Below are positions 41,286 through 53,931 of a stretch of DNA of 64,000 nucleotides, one piece after another. The stretch is from assembly GCA_021234155.1 (NCBI GenBank), contig JAJEKV010000083.1:62001-126000 (forward strand), in the 5' to 3' direction. The DNA comes from Isoetes taiwanensis (lineage: Eukaryota; Streptophyta; Lycopodiopsida; Isoetales; Isoetaceae). The notes beneath the pieces are model-generated. The model did no database searches, was not told the DNA's origin, and saw nothing but the letters and a program-made list of their open reading frames with translations. Position numbers and translations under genes: made by a program. Each line of letters begins with the position of its first letter. Position 1 is the first letter of the stretch.

Positions 41286-44105
41286 AAGTATCAAGTATTG
41301 TGCAGAGTTTTTAACATAAGATGATGCTTATCTATATCAGATATGAATGCTCCGAGACGGAGAGGATCCATCTGCCACAGAGAGAAAAGGTTAGAGTGTT
41401 TAGCCTCATGTCTCGCTCTTATTGGATCGTATTGTGTGCATCGAAGAAGGGTATGTTCTTCATCTTCAATCTGGCCGTCTTCACAAAACAGGCAAATTCT
41501 TTCTTCCCTTGGAATTTTCATCCATCGACCTGTTTCGATTCTTAGGTGATGAGAGCTGAGCCTATATCTGGCAATGACTTTCCTTGCACGTGGAGATGTT
41601 TTTAGATAATCTTGTTCTGCGTATATTAACATTGGGTTAATGTCTGACTGATAAAACTCCATCTTTGTACCCTTTTCTTGCCACGGTTTTCGACGACCTT
41701 GGCCTGAACGGATCAGCGGATCCCTTCGTGCGTGGTAGGCCAATTACGCCCTCCGGTCCCCATTTATGTAACCACTCCTTTACTTCTTGGAACCACCCTT
41801 GGTGCTCGAGGTTTGCATTGCAAGGTGAGGAAGCCGACTCTCCCTCTAGATTGCTGATCCCGTTGACATATGATAATGTTTGGCACAAAGCTTGACCTCT
41901 AAAGGGAAGCATCCCTAATCTTCGCTAAAATCATTGCATAAGGCACTTGTTTTTTATCCCAAGTTCTTCCAGAAGGGAAGAGTTTGAGCACTCCTTCTAT
42001 CTTCTCCCACATTCTCGCCGATAGAGATGGCCCCAAATTGGGCAGCCATATAGCACTACAGTTTGCACCAGTGGCACTAAAGAGCATTTTTTGAGCTTCC
42101 ATCCCCGCTAAACCAGCTTTATGGCATCTTTGCAACATGCCGTACAGGGCACGCTTGCCTCCTGCAATGCGTTTTTCAATGCAAACCTTCCAGCTGTAAT
42201 TTGAGCAGAATTCCAATCCTAGATATTTGTAAACATTAACCAATTCCAACTGTTCATTCTGATAAAAGAAATCTGGTTTTGAGAACGCATCACTTACTAT
42301 GCATTTAGACTTGGATAAGTTCACCTTCATACATTTGTTTGTGCAAAAGAGGGCCAGGTTGTCTAGATGTGCTTGTAACCCTTGTGAAGTTTCTGAGAGA
42401 AGGACCACGTCATCTGCATATATTAAGAGTTGGATAAGAAAGTTTCCAAGCAATGTTCCAGCTTGTTCTTTGGATCTCATCCATTCTTCTAGGGAGTCAA
42501 TGTAAAGCCCAAGAGCGTAGGAGATAAGGGCAGCCTTGTTTCCGCCCATCGTCCGCGTGAATCTCATCCGTAGCTTACGTGAAAGTTTAGCAATTACCTC
42601 TTCATACAATTTGGCCATTGCTCCACGTGATATTCTCTCGGGAGGCCTAACTCTTCCATCCTCTCTTCTAGGCTCAAGCCTGGGATTGAGTCGAAAAGCC
42701 TTCAAAAAATCAATGAAAGCCATGTGCAACGATTTTCGGGGACGCGTTTAGCTCTCTCCATTAAGACTCCTGAGTGATAAAATGTGGTCGTAAAGTGCTA
42801 TGATCCTTCCAGGAATCTTGCTTGTGTGATGGCCCTCTTATCCGAGAATCAGCCCATGCAGCAATTTTTTCTCGAGAATGCCTCCAAAGATTTTGGAAAA
42901 ATGTCGCCTACTAAGATTGTTCGTAGCTCCTCGTGATCCCCGCTCTATCTCCCGCTTTGTAAATAGGTACTACTCGCATGTTTGCCATTGTCTAGGGAGA
43001 CCCTCCTTTCTTTGCATCATTAAGAACCTTCGTGAGATATGGAATCAGCCCATCTCCTCCCCATTTTATCAATTCAAATAAAAGCCCTTCTAAATCGACC
43101 GCCTTCCCATTTGCCAATGATCGAGTGTACTCTTTAACCTCTGCCTCAGTGAAAAGATCTTCTAAAATGGTGCAACCTTTCATCCTTGAAGCCTGTGGGG
43201 CATAATACGATTCCTTGACAAATTCTAGCAGCTTTGATGTCTCCAAATTATGCCCTGTGGTGGGCATGGCCAACTTAGACCAAAAGCTTCTTGGCTTTTC
43301 TTCAAAAAGCGCACTGAGGCCAGCCTGTCGAGTCTTGTAAAATGCCGCCTTCTTCTTCTTTAGAGCTTTTTTGTACCACTGAGGTTTCATTTTCAGACCT
43401 GACGGCAATGACCTTCTCAGTTGCGAGCATTCTTGGTCCCACCAAGACTTGGATTTCCAGCCGGGTGGGCAAGCTCGGGTTTCTCCAAAGCTTTTTCTGG
43501 CTGCATTCAGGATAACTTGTGATAAGGATTGAGCATTTGGGCAGTTATCTTCCCTTAATTTTTCAAGCAATTCAGACAAAGCTTGTTGGTAGGCGTCTCT
43601 TTTCACATAATCCAGTTTGATTTTTGGGACAAATTCCTTTTCCACTTTGCATTTTCGCAAACTCATATCCAGAGCAAAAAGGACAGGCACATGGTCCGAT
43701 TCTGGTTGCTTGTCAATCAGCTTGAGATAAGGAACTCGTTCTGTGGACTGCGCTAGCAGATAATCAACCGTACTGTCTCCTTGCCAAGTAAAACATGTTG
43801 ACTTGTTAGAGCAAGGATATTTCGAAATGCCATTGAGTATTTTTAGATTGCAGATGGAGCCAAGCTCTAACAGTAGCGCACCCATTTGGTTTTTATTCTG
43901 GTCAGGCGAGCTTCTGTCAAATTGGGGATCATAGACTTCTTCTAACATCTGATTATCCTCGGAAGTATATTTGATACATTGCATATTTCGTGTCCTGGCA
44001 TTAAAATCCCCTACCAGCATGACCTGTCCTTTATCTTGAAAATCCTGAATCTGCAATGTAAGAGCATGGTATAACCACCTATCTCTTATCGCCACATAGA
44101 AAATA
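41285..44105 (-). mobile_element. LINE (non-LTR retrotransposon) ORF2, 5'-truncated and frameshifted
   Basis: Read on the minus strand from 44095. The end of an endonuclease is seen in MLVGDFNART, STVDYLLAQS and SDHVPVLFAL. A basic linker follows, then RT from about 43150. The RT catalytic box ADDVVLLSET is near 42400, preceded by GNFLIQLLIY. MKVNLSKSKCIVS and YKYLGLEF follow. The C-terminal part (41743-41291) has RLSSHHLRIETGRW and the zinc-like CLFCEDGQIEDEEHTLLRC. Frame breaks occur near 42990-42730 and 41900-41740. The first third of the endonuclease is missing, which is normal for truncated LINE copies. Clade assignment (possibly RTE/L1-like) is uncertain. Confidence 0.88.
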
Positions 44106-44133
44106 TAACCACCTATCTCTTATCGCCACATAG
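44070..44133. repeat. 30-bp tandem duplication at the LINE 5' end
   Basis: ataaccacctatctcttatc followed by gccacatag occurs twice, 34 bp apart. One copy lies at the LINE breakpoint, so this may be linked to insertion or repair. Confidence 0.8.
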
Positions 44134-44327
44134 GAGGAAAGCTTAACATCCTTTTCTTGGTCTGCTTTTTTTTTTAAAGGACATGCATGAGCGTGGAATC
44201 TCATGTGCAAACACTCCATTTTAATATGGAGACTTTTAATGCCACGTCAATAAAAGACCCCCACTCTAATGGAATCTCAACGACCTCTCTTGCCCGGCAG
44301 TTTAACTGCCGAGTGATGATACCAAAC

Positions 44328-44396
44328 CACGTTTCCTACCCGCCAGCCACGTCAGCCATGTTTCCCTACCCGCCAGCCACATCAGCGGATAGTTTT
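44328..44396. repeat. 28-bp tandem duplication in the GDSL upstream region
   Basis: gtttcctacccgccagccac is repeated (about 44331 and 44359), with atcagc/gtcagcc linkers. It sits about 200 bases before the GDSL start codon. Confidence 0.75.
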
Positions 44397-44597
44397 GGCC
44401 CTGTGGAATCTATCTGGACTGAAGGGCAAATTGCGGCCTGGAAGTTGCTGAATTTATTGAAATTGCCGGTAGTCGTAGTGGAATCTGTAAGGCCAAGCCA
44501 AACAGGCGGTCCAAAAGAACCAACAAGGCCTTTTTTTTTTTCAAGCAATCCTTTTGGCTTCCTCGAAAAAAAACTTAGCATTTCAGAGGTCCTGGCT

Positions 44598-46126
44598 ATG
44601 GTGACGAGCCTCTGCATTGCCGTAGCTGTGGCTATGGCTATGGCTTTTAACTGCCGATTTTCTACCGCCGCTCCAGTAATTCTTATCTTCGGCGATTCTA
44701 CTGTCGATACCGGCAATCGAAAGCTTACTGCCAGTGGTATCCGACTTATTAGCGCAGATCATGCTCCATATGGCCAAGATTTCCAGCCGCCCGGACCTAC
44801 TGGCCGCTATTCTAATGGAAAAATCCCTACTGATTTTATAGGTTAGGTTCCACAATTATATGTCGGATTTCTTTTCTTTCTTGAAATCTTATAGCATTTT
44901 CTGCTTTGTCCTTATCTTTCTGAATTGGTCTGCGTGCTTCTGGATCCTTTTTCGTTAGACCTGGTTTTGTCTGATTTGTCTGTAAATTGTAGCCAGCGCG
45001 CTAGGCATTCAGCCTCCGGTGAAATTTTATAGCGCAAAAGCAAAGGGCCCGGCTCTTCTTAACGGTGTTAATTTTGCCGTGGGCGGATCGGGTTATTTGA
45101 AAAGCACGGTGAGGTCTGGAAGGAGAAAATAAATGTGGTACCTTGGTTTCTCGCTCATAAACACAAATTCACACTTTTCCCTCTTTTAATTCCCTTTTTC
45201 ACAGGGATCTATACCATTATCTGCACAAGTGAGCAATCTTGAACAAGTGCAGAAAAATCTGAGCAGTATAATCGGACCGGATGGAGTAAGAAAATGGACA
45301 AATTCTGCAATCTTCTTTATCAGCACTGGAGACAATGATCTTGTCCTATACAATATTAATCCTTTAAACTGGGAAAATACGGCGGATCAATTCAACAATA
45401 TGCTCATTACAAACGCAGTTCAATGTGTTACGGTGAGCTCCTCAACATAAAAAATCCAGAACAAAAAATTTACATACAGGAAAGCTTTCCTTGAATCAAA
45501 GAATTACTGACAAATTTAAAATTATGATCTAGAACAGCGCCTCTACAATCTGGGAGCTAGGAAGATTTTTTTTGTATCAGCTGGGCCTGTAGGTTGCGTG
45601 CCAATTGTTCTAGCATTATATCTCAGCAGCCATGGATCCTGCGTGAAATCTCTAAATAATCAAACTATGTTATACAATGCTGCTTTAAGGTCTGCACTTC
45701 ACAGGCTTTCTATTCAGTTACAAGGAAGCCACATTTCTTATGGTGATGCCTACACACCATTGTTTAATGCAATATCTGGCAACTACTATGGTATGAATTT
45801 CATGAACTCCGTGGACGATAAAAACCATTCTATTCTATTATATGTTCAACCTAAGCAAAGAACTTCAAAGTGACAAGCCTTGTTCTTTGTTTTTTTTTTG
45901 TTTTTTTCTAGGATTCAAACGCGTGAATCAAGCATGCTGTGGATGGGGAAGGTTTGGAGGCCTTCCACCTTGCTTATTGTGGGATGTGTGTAATAACGTT
46001 AGTGATTACGTGTTCTGGGATAGCATTCATCCTACTCAAGCCATGTATAAGATCATCTCTGATGGCCTATATGCTGGAAGCCTAGGATACCCCCTCAATG
46101 TACAACAGATGTCAAGACTTCCTTAA
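44598..46126 (+). CDS. GDSL esterase/lipase, five exons, intact
   Basis: Predicted secreted hydrolase of the plant GDSL family (acyl ester hydrolysis; physiological substrate unknown). Exons by splice signals and frame: 44598-44841, 44993-45108, 45205-45432, 45538-45790, 45912-46126. All introns are GT-AG, giving 351 residues, normal for the family. The N-terminus (MVTSLCIAVAVAMAMAFNC) is a signal peptide. Block I is ILIFGDSTVDTGN with the catalytic Ser. Block II is NFAVGGSGYL with the oxyanion Gly. Block III is STGDNDLV with the Asn. Block V is DSIHPT with the catalytic Asp and His. GARKIFFVSAGPVGC is also typical. I chose the ATG at 44598 because it puts the signal peptide at the N-terminus; the frame is open further upstream to 44187. 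It is the only clearly intact gene in the window. Confidence 0.93.
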
Positions 46127-47264
46127 TCTATATTCTTATTGCGCAACTACGACACCATTGTCCAAAAAGCCTAGGAACCAGCGGCATTGTATACATTTGG
46201 TGAACATATTTTATGTGTTACACAAAATTTACATGTACTTGTACAATTGTGATTTTGATATGTGAAACTGGAGACAAATGCCTAGCTATTATTGGACTTA
46301 TTAAGCTCAATCATGTATTTAAACTTCTTGTTGTATCCTCGATTAAACAACGTACAATCCATTCTATGTATACCATTGAAGCTAAAAAAAAAACTAAAGT
46401 TCCAAGTTACTCTCCATGAAACACATGCATTCATGGTCTTCTTTGAGATGTGGGAATGAAGTTGAGATAATTAACAAACAATTTTCTCAATTTTCCTACT
46501 CTAGCTAGTAGGAATTTTAGTTATTATTGAACTTGTAGTACATAATTTACTTTTTTAAATCATTGGTAGTTAATTGGCCCGTTTTATAAATAACTAGTTC
46601 ATGCACAAGGCCTCCAAAGTAAACTGCCATGCAAAAACAAAATTATATGGAAACCATGATAGATGTGGTTTTTTATACAACAATTATTGTGATATAAAAA
46701 AATTGCATGCTATAGTTTTTTGTCAAAATTGTTAAAACTACGGATGAGATGATTTTAACATAAGTGTTGTGTGTCATAGTAGTTATTAATGCTGGTAATG
46801 CTTTGTTAAAAACACTTAATGAATTATGACACTATTTGAAGATCAACGGATAGTGTCCAAAACTCGTACATGCTAAAAATATGGTTTATTTTGGCTCATA
46901 TTATGGTTTTGCAAATAAGCATAAAAAGTTTTGAGCTTATAAATAGTGGTTTATGCAAATAAGCATTAATGGTTTTTGGCTCGTAAATAATGATTTTGGC
47001 AATTTAACATTTCCACTATATCAAGATCACATTGTGGCCTTATGAGGAGATCCTTCCAGAAAACATCTCCATTGTATTCTTGTTTCTTCATCATATATCA
47101 AATTCTTTGCCGATCTTGGCATATTTCTTCCATATTGTTTGGTTATTCTTCGTGTATTTTCCTTGTTTTCATGTAGGCTCGTGACAGTTTGAACCGAAAT
47201 ATCCATGCTAATGTCAAAGGCCCCTTTATATACTAGAAAATGGGTATCTTTTCTACACGAATGC
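46127..47264. other. intergenic, no recognised feature
   Basis: AT-rich downstream region of the GDSL gene. A minus-strand frame at 47027-47395 overlaps the SINE-like repeat and shows no motif. Confidence 0.5.
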
Positions 47265-47517
47265 ATGTGGGATATATGCACAAAGTTCTGCAATGTTCCA
47301 GAACCTCCTGGACACTGATATGCATGAAGAAAGATGCAAAGTAATCCTTTCAACAAGTATTGGTAGTGTACTTGGCAAAGATGCTTGACTCGCAACTAGA
47401 AGGTTTTGAATTCAAACCCTTCCTCTTGCAACTGCCCTTTTGCATCCATGTGACGACCATCTTTTGTACATATATCTAATGCTCATATGATACGAATACC
47501 TGTATGGGTTGTCACAA
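47265..47517 (+). mobile_element. tRNA-derived SINE-like element, copy 2
   Basis: The same order of parts as 5340-5660: an A-box-like tagtgtacttggcaaagatg, a B-box-like gaattcaaaccc, then gtgacgacca, about 50 bases, and gggttgtcac. The copies share cctcctgga upstream and gatacgaata in the 3' loop. Confidence 0.6.
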
Positions 47518-48286
47518 CAATAACCATCAACTTAATACTTGAGAAACATGTGGAGGGGAATATAGCTTGCCTAGGCACTATTGCATAAATAGGGTTCATC
47601 CATTTTGTTCATAATAAAGATTTGCTTTATCCGGTAGGGGCCATCGCCGCCGCCTATAGGCACCAGCCTCTCAAGCAGAAAGCTTCATCTCAGCATTTGC
47701 CCCAGCCTAGACTCTTCTGCAACGAGCTTTTACATCGACTGCTTCTGCCACGAACTTCTGCAACGAATGGAACTGCATCGAGCTTTTGCATCAAATTCTT
47801 CTGCATCAACCTTTTCTACTGCATGCATATGGGTCACAGTTCGTCCGACTTAGGCTATTCATCACTTCTGCAAATCACTCAAGCTATCGCCCAGTCCCAA
47901 ACTGGAAATACTAGCGTTTGTCTTGATTTTCTATTGCTCCTAGTATTTGATTGCCACAGTTCGCCTTCCACAAGCCAGCCATTCATAGGTTGCTTATCCT
48001 AATTATAGTTATTTCATCGTTAGATTTTCATTGTGCAATCGATCCCCCGGAATGACTTGTTACTCCCAAGTTCACCTTACCCCACAGGCCAGGTACCCCC
48101 TAGATCAGCTTCTCCCTTCACCCCTCCCCCCTCCAAATCCAGTTCAGTTTGTTCCCCCAAGTCGATCTTGCCCATATCCCCTAGCCATATATGAATAGGA
48201 AAGCCAGGAAAATGCCGCGAAAGACCATAGTCTAAACCCCTCTCTGCACTAGCTAATCTAAGTACAGGTACGGCCTTAGATCCTAT
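47518..48286. other. no recognised gene
   Basis: A plus-strand frame (47622-48002) is rich in gcttctgca-type repeats around 47700-47810 and has no recognisable domain. Confidence 0.35.
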
Positions 48287-48655
48287 GGGCACCTCTCTTC
48301 TCGCGAATCCATCTACAGTTCCAGAGACCTCAGACATGCCACAGCCTCTTTCACAATCTACCCCGCTCTCATTTCATGCCAAGCTTCAGTTGGTTTGGTC
48401 CTCGATCACTATTTCGAGACATTCTATGCAATTTTCCATACAGTTGGGCATAGGTTCTAGAAGTTCTAGAAGCCTTGATGAAGGGCACCTCTCTTTCCAC
48501 GAATGTATCTACAGTCCCAAAGACCTCAGACATGCCACAACCTCTTTCACAATCTGCCCCGCTCTCATTTTGCACCAAGCTTGAGTTGGTTTGACCTCAA
48601 TCACTGTTTTGGGAGATTCTGTGCAATTGCTCATGAACAGTTGGGCACAAATAGT
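48287..48655. repeat. tandem duplication, about 197 bp
   Basis: gggcacctctctt to agaagccttgatgaa occurs at 48287-48483 and again from 48484. The second copy is interrupted at 48650 by the hAT element, and its end resumes at 50058 (ttcttgaagtcctagaagcc). Confidence 0.88.
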
Positions 48656-50057
48656 TGGGGCCGACCTAGGTCGGCCCTAAATCCCGAGCTGTTCCGACCT
48701 AGGTCGGAGTCGGACTAATCCGACCTTGGGTCGATTGGGTCATAAAAGCCAAAAAAAAAAAATTTCCCCCCTTTCGATTGTTGCAGTCTGTGGGCGTAAA
48801 AAGTGCCGGAATAGTCGATTTTGGAGCAGAATGGCGCTGCCAAATCCGCGCCTGAGCATTCCAGCTCTCTGTTTTATGCAAGAACAGGCCCAACCGTAGC
48901 TGAATCTTGGTCGGGTAAGCTTGTTCACATGTTTTTTTTTTGTTTCTAAGCTATGCAATCGCTGAATACTCTGCTCCCAGTGATTCTTCTTTCTTATGCT
49001 TATGTTCAATCATTCTTATGTCATTTCTTATCTACTGCAGTAATGATCAGAGCTTGGCTGGCAGACTCCAAGTTCATAGCAGAGCAGCAAGGCATCGATA
49101 GTCTGTCATTTTGCTTCTCCTTCAGGTATTAAGCTCTTTGTTTTGAAGTCTTCTTTGTTTTCTCTTTGTATTCTTATTTCTTAATACCCACCGAAATTCT
49201 TTAATCTTGTGACAGGACTTCATTCAGGTGGTTCGTCTGCGGCTGTAACAGGTGTTGTCCAAGCATTTAGCATAGCAGATGATGGTCTTCGGATTACAAA
49301 GCATGGCACTAAATTAATCCCAGGTTCTTATTTGAAGTTTCCCAGGTCACTAAATAAATAGTGACAGATTATTCAATGACAGATTATTCAATGGTTGACA
49401 TATTATTCATAGAAGTATAATCAGTTTATTCCAACCTTGCATCAATGCATGTTCCAAACAGCCTTGCTAAAACCAGATGTTGCCAATACGATGTGCATTT
49501 AAGATGTTAAGAATGTAAATTTAGAGCAAAGTCATGGGTGCTGTTTTTAGGACAGATATTTTCCTATTCCATGTTCTTTACTATTGTTATACATGTGCTG
49601 TCCAAATGCACTATTTCAGCCGTATTTAAGGTGAGAGTGCAAGGTATTACAGCATAAAAGCCAGATTTACTCCTTAAGATCATTCATTGAAGACAAACTA
49701 GAACGTGAGTCTTAAAACTGCTCGTAATGTTACAGAAATATTCGTAGCAAATAGCACATACTGTTTTTAATGTCATGAAGCATATGCATGCAGCAGTAGA
49801 TCATAATTTCCAAATCAAAACTTCCAGGTTCCATGCATTGAATATAAATATAGCGTTTTACAGAAATGGAATATTCATATTAACTATTTATATAGAAATA
49901 GAGATGTATTGCATGTTGTATGTACATTATCTGCAGGAATAAAGGAACTTGGATTTTGGCAAAATAGGTCGGTAGGTCGGCGAAAAATTCCCACCTAGGT
50001 CGGCTTTCTCCCACCTAGGTCGGTAGGTCGGCTAGGTCGGTGGGTCGGCCCAACTAT
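48651..50057. mobile_element. hAT-type element with captured exon-like sequence and exact TSD
   Basis: 1407 bp. The ends are inverted: left atagttggggccgacc, right ggtcggcccaactat. The exact 8-bp TSD gggcacaa lies at 48643-48650 and 50058-50065. Subterminal regions are packed with ccgacctaggtcgg-type palindromes (48660-48735 and 49968-50048). No transposase is seen, so it is non-autonomous. Length, TSD size and subterminal repeats fit the hAT superfamily. Confidence 0.9.
49041..49322 (+). pseudogene. captured gene fragment with two exon-like pieces
   Basis: ctgcag precedes a frame reading MIRAWLADSKFIAEQQGIDS and LSFCFSF, then aggtatt (donor). A tgacag acceptor then precedes GLHSGGSSAAVTGVVQAFSI and DDGLRITKHGTKLIP, followed by caggttc. 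Two frames with splice signals on both sides inside a non-autonomous hAT element suggest a transduplicated host gene piece. The parent gene is not recognised. Confidence 0.5.
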
Positions 50058-50065
50058 GGGCACAA

Positions 50066-50483
50066 GTTCTTGAAGTCCTAGAAGCCTTGATGAAGGAATA
50101 CAATACTTCCACCCCACCAGACATATCTGCACATACGCCACGAGCAAATGCCATGGTACAGACTGATGTGGCAGCTTAGGCATATCAACATGTGGATTTG
50201 TCCAAATTCAGGAAGAAGTTTAGCATTATCTATAGGAGCCACCAATAGCAATGTTGGATGGGATGCAAGGGTCAGAAACAAGGGCTTCAAGTAGCACACA
50301 TAATCCAAACTTAGACCATAGTGAGCAGGACCAGCACTTGAATAGGCGGATCGTGGGGGTCCAGAAGACAAGTTCTTATTCTGATACCAAGGCAGCTACA
50401 CATTTCTTTAAAGATGTCATGCGCATTGGCAGCCCAGGAACTTTCACAACTCAAAGAGTAAGTGCTCGCCTGCTCGATCGTCC
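50066..50483. other. flank resumed after the hAT element
   Basis: Continues the 48287-48655 repeat sequence and then unrecognised sequence. Short frames on both strands lack motifs. Confidence 0.4.
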
Positions 50484-51206
50484 ATGCCATCTTTTAGTAT
50501 GGTTTTTGGCATCTCAGGTCATGTACTACAGCATGAGAGTCACCTTAAGGGCACTCACTATTCGGTACAGGAGGACCTCTCCCCAGTTTAGTTGATTAGA
50601 CGCTGTGATAAGCTCTGTAATGTTCGACAGGTGCGACTTAAAAAAAAATGGGTAGTATATCAAGGAGGCATATCACTTATTCTTGACCAGTGGCCTCTAA
50701 ATCCCTGGTTGAGTTTCTTCTAGCTGCTTCTCCATCCTGAGGATTCTGCTATGATTGTTATTTGTGTGGTTGTCTTTTTTAATTTTTGCCATTTTTGTGA
50801 CAAATTGGGTCCCCAAGTTTCTTTTGGGCTTAGGCTCTCTACTCCGTACTGTCTCATGGCCCCATGGGGGTTTTTGTGGACGTAAAAAACCTTGTCTTAT
50901 CTTATCTTTACTTGTATAAAGCCACTCAGAAACCATGTATATATGCATCCTTAACAGTCACTTATAAATGTCTTTTTTCCATACAAACACTTTGATTCTA
51001 ATAGCCTATGCCCGTCTTCGTGAACTTTTAGAAATGTATTCCATTCAATTCCATTCCATTCCATTCTATTTTTTAGATTTCTTCAAATTCCATCCAGTTG
51101 GCAAATTTTCCATGTGATTCTATCAATTCCCTTGGTTTCTTTCTTGAGTTTCTTACATTCTTCTAAATTCCATCAAAACTCCCTTTGATCCATTGAGATT
51201 CTACTA
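50484..51206. repeat. dispersed repeat, copy 2, left part
   Basis: Matches 891-1650 closely. It stops at ttctactaga and continues at 56209 after an insertion of about 5 kb. Confidence 0.85.
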
Positions 51207-51339
51207 GAATATGTAGCAAAATAACAGGGGGTTATTTTTGTATTTTTATACACTTTTTAACATGGTTTTCATATGATTTGGCGATCGTATTGAATGAGCT
51301 GTACTAATTAGTACTTCTAGAGTGAGCGTTGTATTTTGT

Positions 51340-52820
51340 TATAAAAAAATCCATGTTGTAATGGTCTACCCCCTTCATTTTCCTATTTCGTTCCCTCAGG
51401 CATGCAAAGCTCGAGCATTTCTGTATTAGGGTTTTGAACCTTCTCTCTTTTCTCTCGGGCTTAAAATTTTTTTTAAGGACGCTTACGTGATCTGTTTAGG
51501 ATTGGCTTCCATGATTTTTGTGTGGTGGCTTCGGAATAAACCCGAGGGGATTTTGCGGGGTTGAATTTATTACGGCATGCACACAAGTCCACGAATTTTG
51601 GTTTGGACTTGGTTTGCTACTGATTTGCCTTCTTTTGTTTAGGAGGTGGACCGAAAGGATTGGGGCCATTATGCAAGACGTTTAAGCGGCACGAGTAGAA
51701 GAAGCCTCCGGCTATGTTCCCAATGCGCAAGATACTGGGATAGCTAGTGTCCGATCAGTGGGTCCGAAGGAAACATGAGCTTTTGGGATTTTGATTTCAT
51801 GTGTTGTTTAGCAAGTAATTAAATGCGGCGAGCTTGCTTTTTTGGTACTTCTGAGCTTGAAATTTTTGGGTTTTAGGTCTCGGCAAAGAAGGGTTCTTTC
51901 GCGACTTTCAAGCAGTTGAAGACCGACTCCCTTGGTTTAGAGCTTAAAGACGATCTTGGGTGTTGATTATTAAGTAAATTGGGTACTGGCAAAAACGTGT
52001 CTATGGTGTGAAGCCATGGCAGAAAAGACTTTCATAGGTATTTTTTTAGCTATTTATGACCTACATGAGCTCCACAGGCCGCTGTCTGATTCTCAGTTAA
52101 GTCTTCGTAAGGATCAGTCTTGTAAAGAATCGTATACTAGTGGCTAAGATGTACATGTTCAAGCTCCAATCTTCAAGGCTCAAGCCAATGATGGGAATGT
52201 CGTTGGTCACAAGTGGGTTGGAATTTTATACCAGAAATAGCCTAGCTGGGCTATCAAAGTTGTGTTTGTTGATCTGTCATTCATCCCTCCATTTTTCTCA
52301 GGTTGGTTCTTTTGCTCTATAAACTGTAGAAGTTTCTGTGCACACAATTTTCTTTTCGTACTTGTAGAGTGATATGATTGAGATCAAATTTTGCTGATGA
52401 TAAGGAAAATATCCACTCTTTGAACTTCTATATAACAAATTTGCTAGACATTTTAGCACCAGATATTACATTTTGTTCTTAGATTTGCTCATGCATTTTG
52501 TTTGCTTTTCCTCTTCCAGCTTGCAGCCGGTACTAGCTCTGATCCAACAGCATAATCGGATATGTTTATTCATGGCATGATTTGTGTCTGAATTTTATGT
52601 TGAAGTAATAAGAAGGCTGTGGCAGTCCAGCACGATGTTATTTGATCCAGCATGTGATTGTCATTTGATCTATTCAAGATTCAGGCGCAGGATGCCATGA
52701 TAGTTTGATATAGATAGACAAATTGCACTTATTTTCTAGCCACTTTTTCCCCTTGGATTATTTTAAGAGTTAAAGGAAGCATCTAAGGAATTGGCTCAGG
52801 GCTTGTGTTCTAAACTTCTG
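51340..52820. other. unrecognised sequence inside the insertion
   Basis: Contains fragments that look like a gene leader with intron-like signals (51640-52050) and T-rich stretches. No protein domain is recognised. Confidence 0.3.
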
Positions 52821-53169
52821 TGACCATTGAAGGTACATTTCTTCTTTCAAATATATTGTGCCATTATCTTAACTCGAGGATTCAAGTTCTGCTCCATTTC
52901 ATCAGTTTGACAAGCCTGTGGGAGCATTGTCTCCAGAGAGGGGATGCACTTTCTCGAGGCAACCACAGATGGATACACCGATGCTTAAGAAAGCAAATAC
53001 AATCATGGAATATGTAGCAAAATAACAGGGGGTCTAACATGATTTGTTGAAATCGTCATGGTGTTTCTTAAAATAATGGTGATGCATACCTCTGTTCCTA
53101 TTGTTGTCTTATTCTATTTACATCATCATGTTACATGTTATCGCGATATACAACTCTCTTGTTTTTGTA

Positions 53170-53548
53170 AAGGGCCCCGAAGGGGCCAAAAAACTTTTAA
53201 TTAACATAAACCATTACATTCAACATTTTTAAATTAAATCCCCCCTTAAACCCCCTTTGGTTTGGGTGCATATTCACACGGGGGGTTACGTAGGGCAGCG
53301 AGAGTCCTAAAAAATTTACAATACATGTACAAAATTAACACCATTAAGTACATTATCTCAAACCTTATAGTATTTTGTAAACCCTAATATACAGTATATA
53401 AAAACTTGTACATGCATACCCCACAAACGGGGATCGCTATGTACGGCCCAGATGTTGGAATAAAGGGCAAATATGCCCATCCGACAGCTCTCGTTGCCCG
53501 GAGTAACCCCCCGTGTGAATATGCCCCCGTATATCTAGCATTATAACA
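53170..53548. repeat. foldback repeat, copy A
   Basis: Starts with the palindrome ggccccgaaggggcc. It contains inverted arms tattcacacggggggttac...gggcagcgagag (about 53270-53304) and ctctcgttgccc...taaccccccgtgtgaata (about 53487-53522). It recurs at 55862-56208. Confidence 0.8.
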
Positions 53549-53931
53549 GGGGGTTTTTTTTGTGATTTTATACGCTTTTTGGCATGGTTTTCATATGATT
53601 TCACGGGCGTATTCACATGGACGTACTAAACGGTATTTCTAGAGTGCACCCATTTGTTAGCCATTGATTTTAAAGAAGAGGGAAAATCGTGTGGTTGTGG
53701 GAGGTTAGGTTTCAAATATTAGGATAATATTAGGTTTGTGGAAAGAAACGTTTTTGAAGCGATTAGGGTTCCGGATTTGGTTTGATTCAGGGTTAATTGG
53801 TCTGATGGGTCTGAGATGCTTGCAAACCATGTTTAGCTGCTTGGATAGCACGTGAACAAGCTTGCCTTGGAAGCAGGTTTTGCAAGGACTATATTTCTGT
53901 CTGTGCTCTTGTGGTCTTGCTTGTCAGATCA

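Noticed and set aside
48077-48722. Short ORFs on both strands
   Set aside because: They lie in the 197-bp tandem duplication and have no motif.
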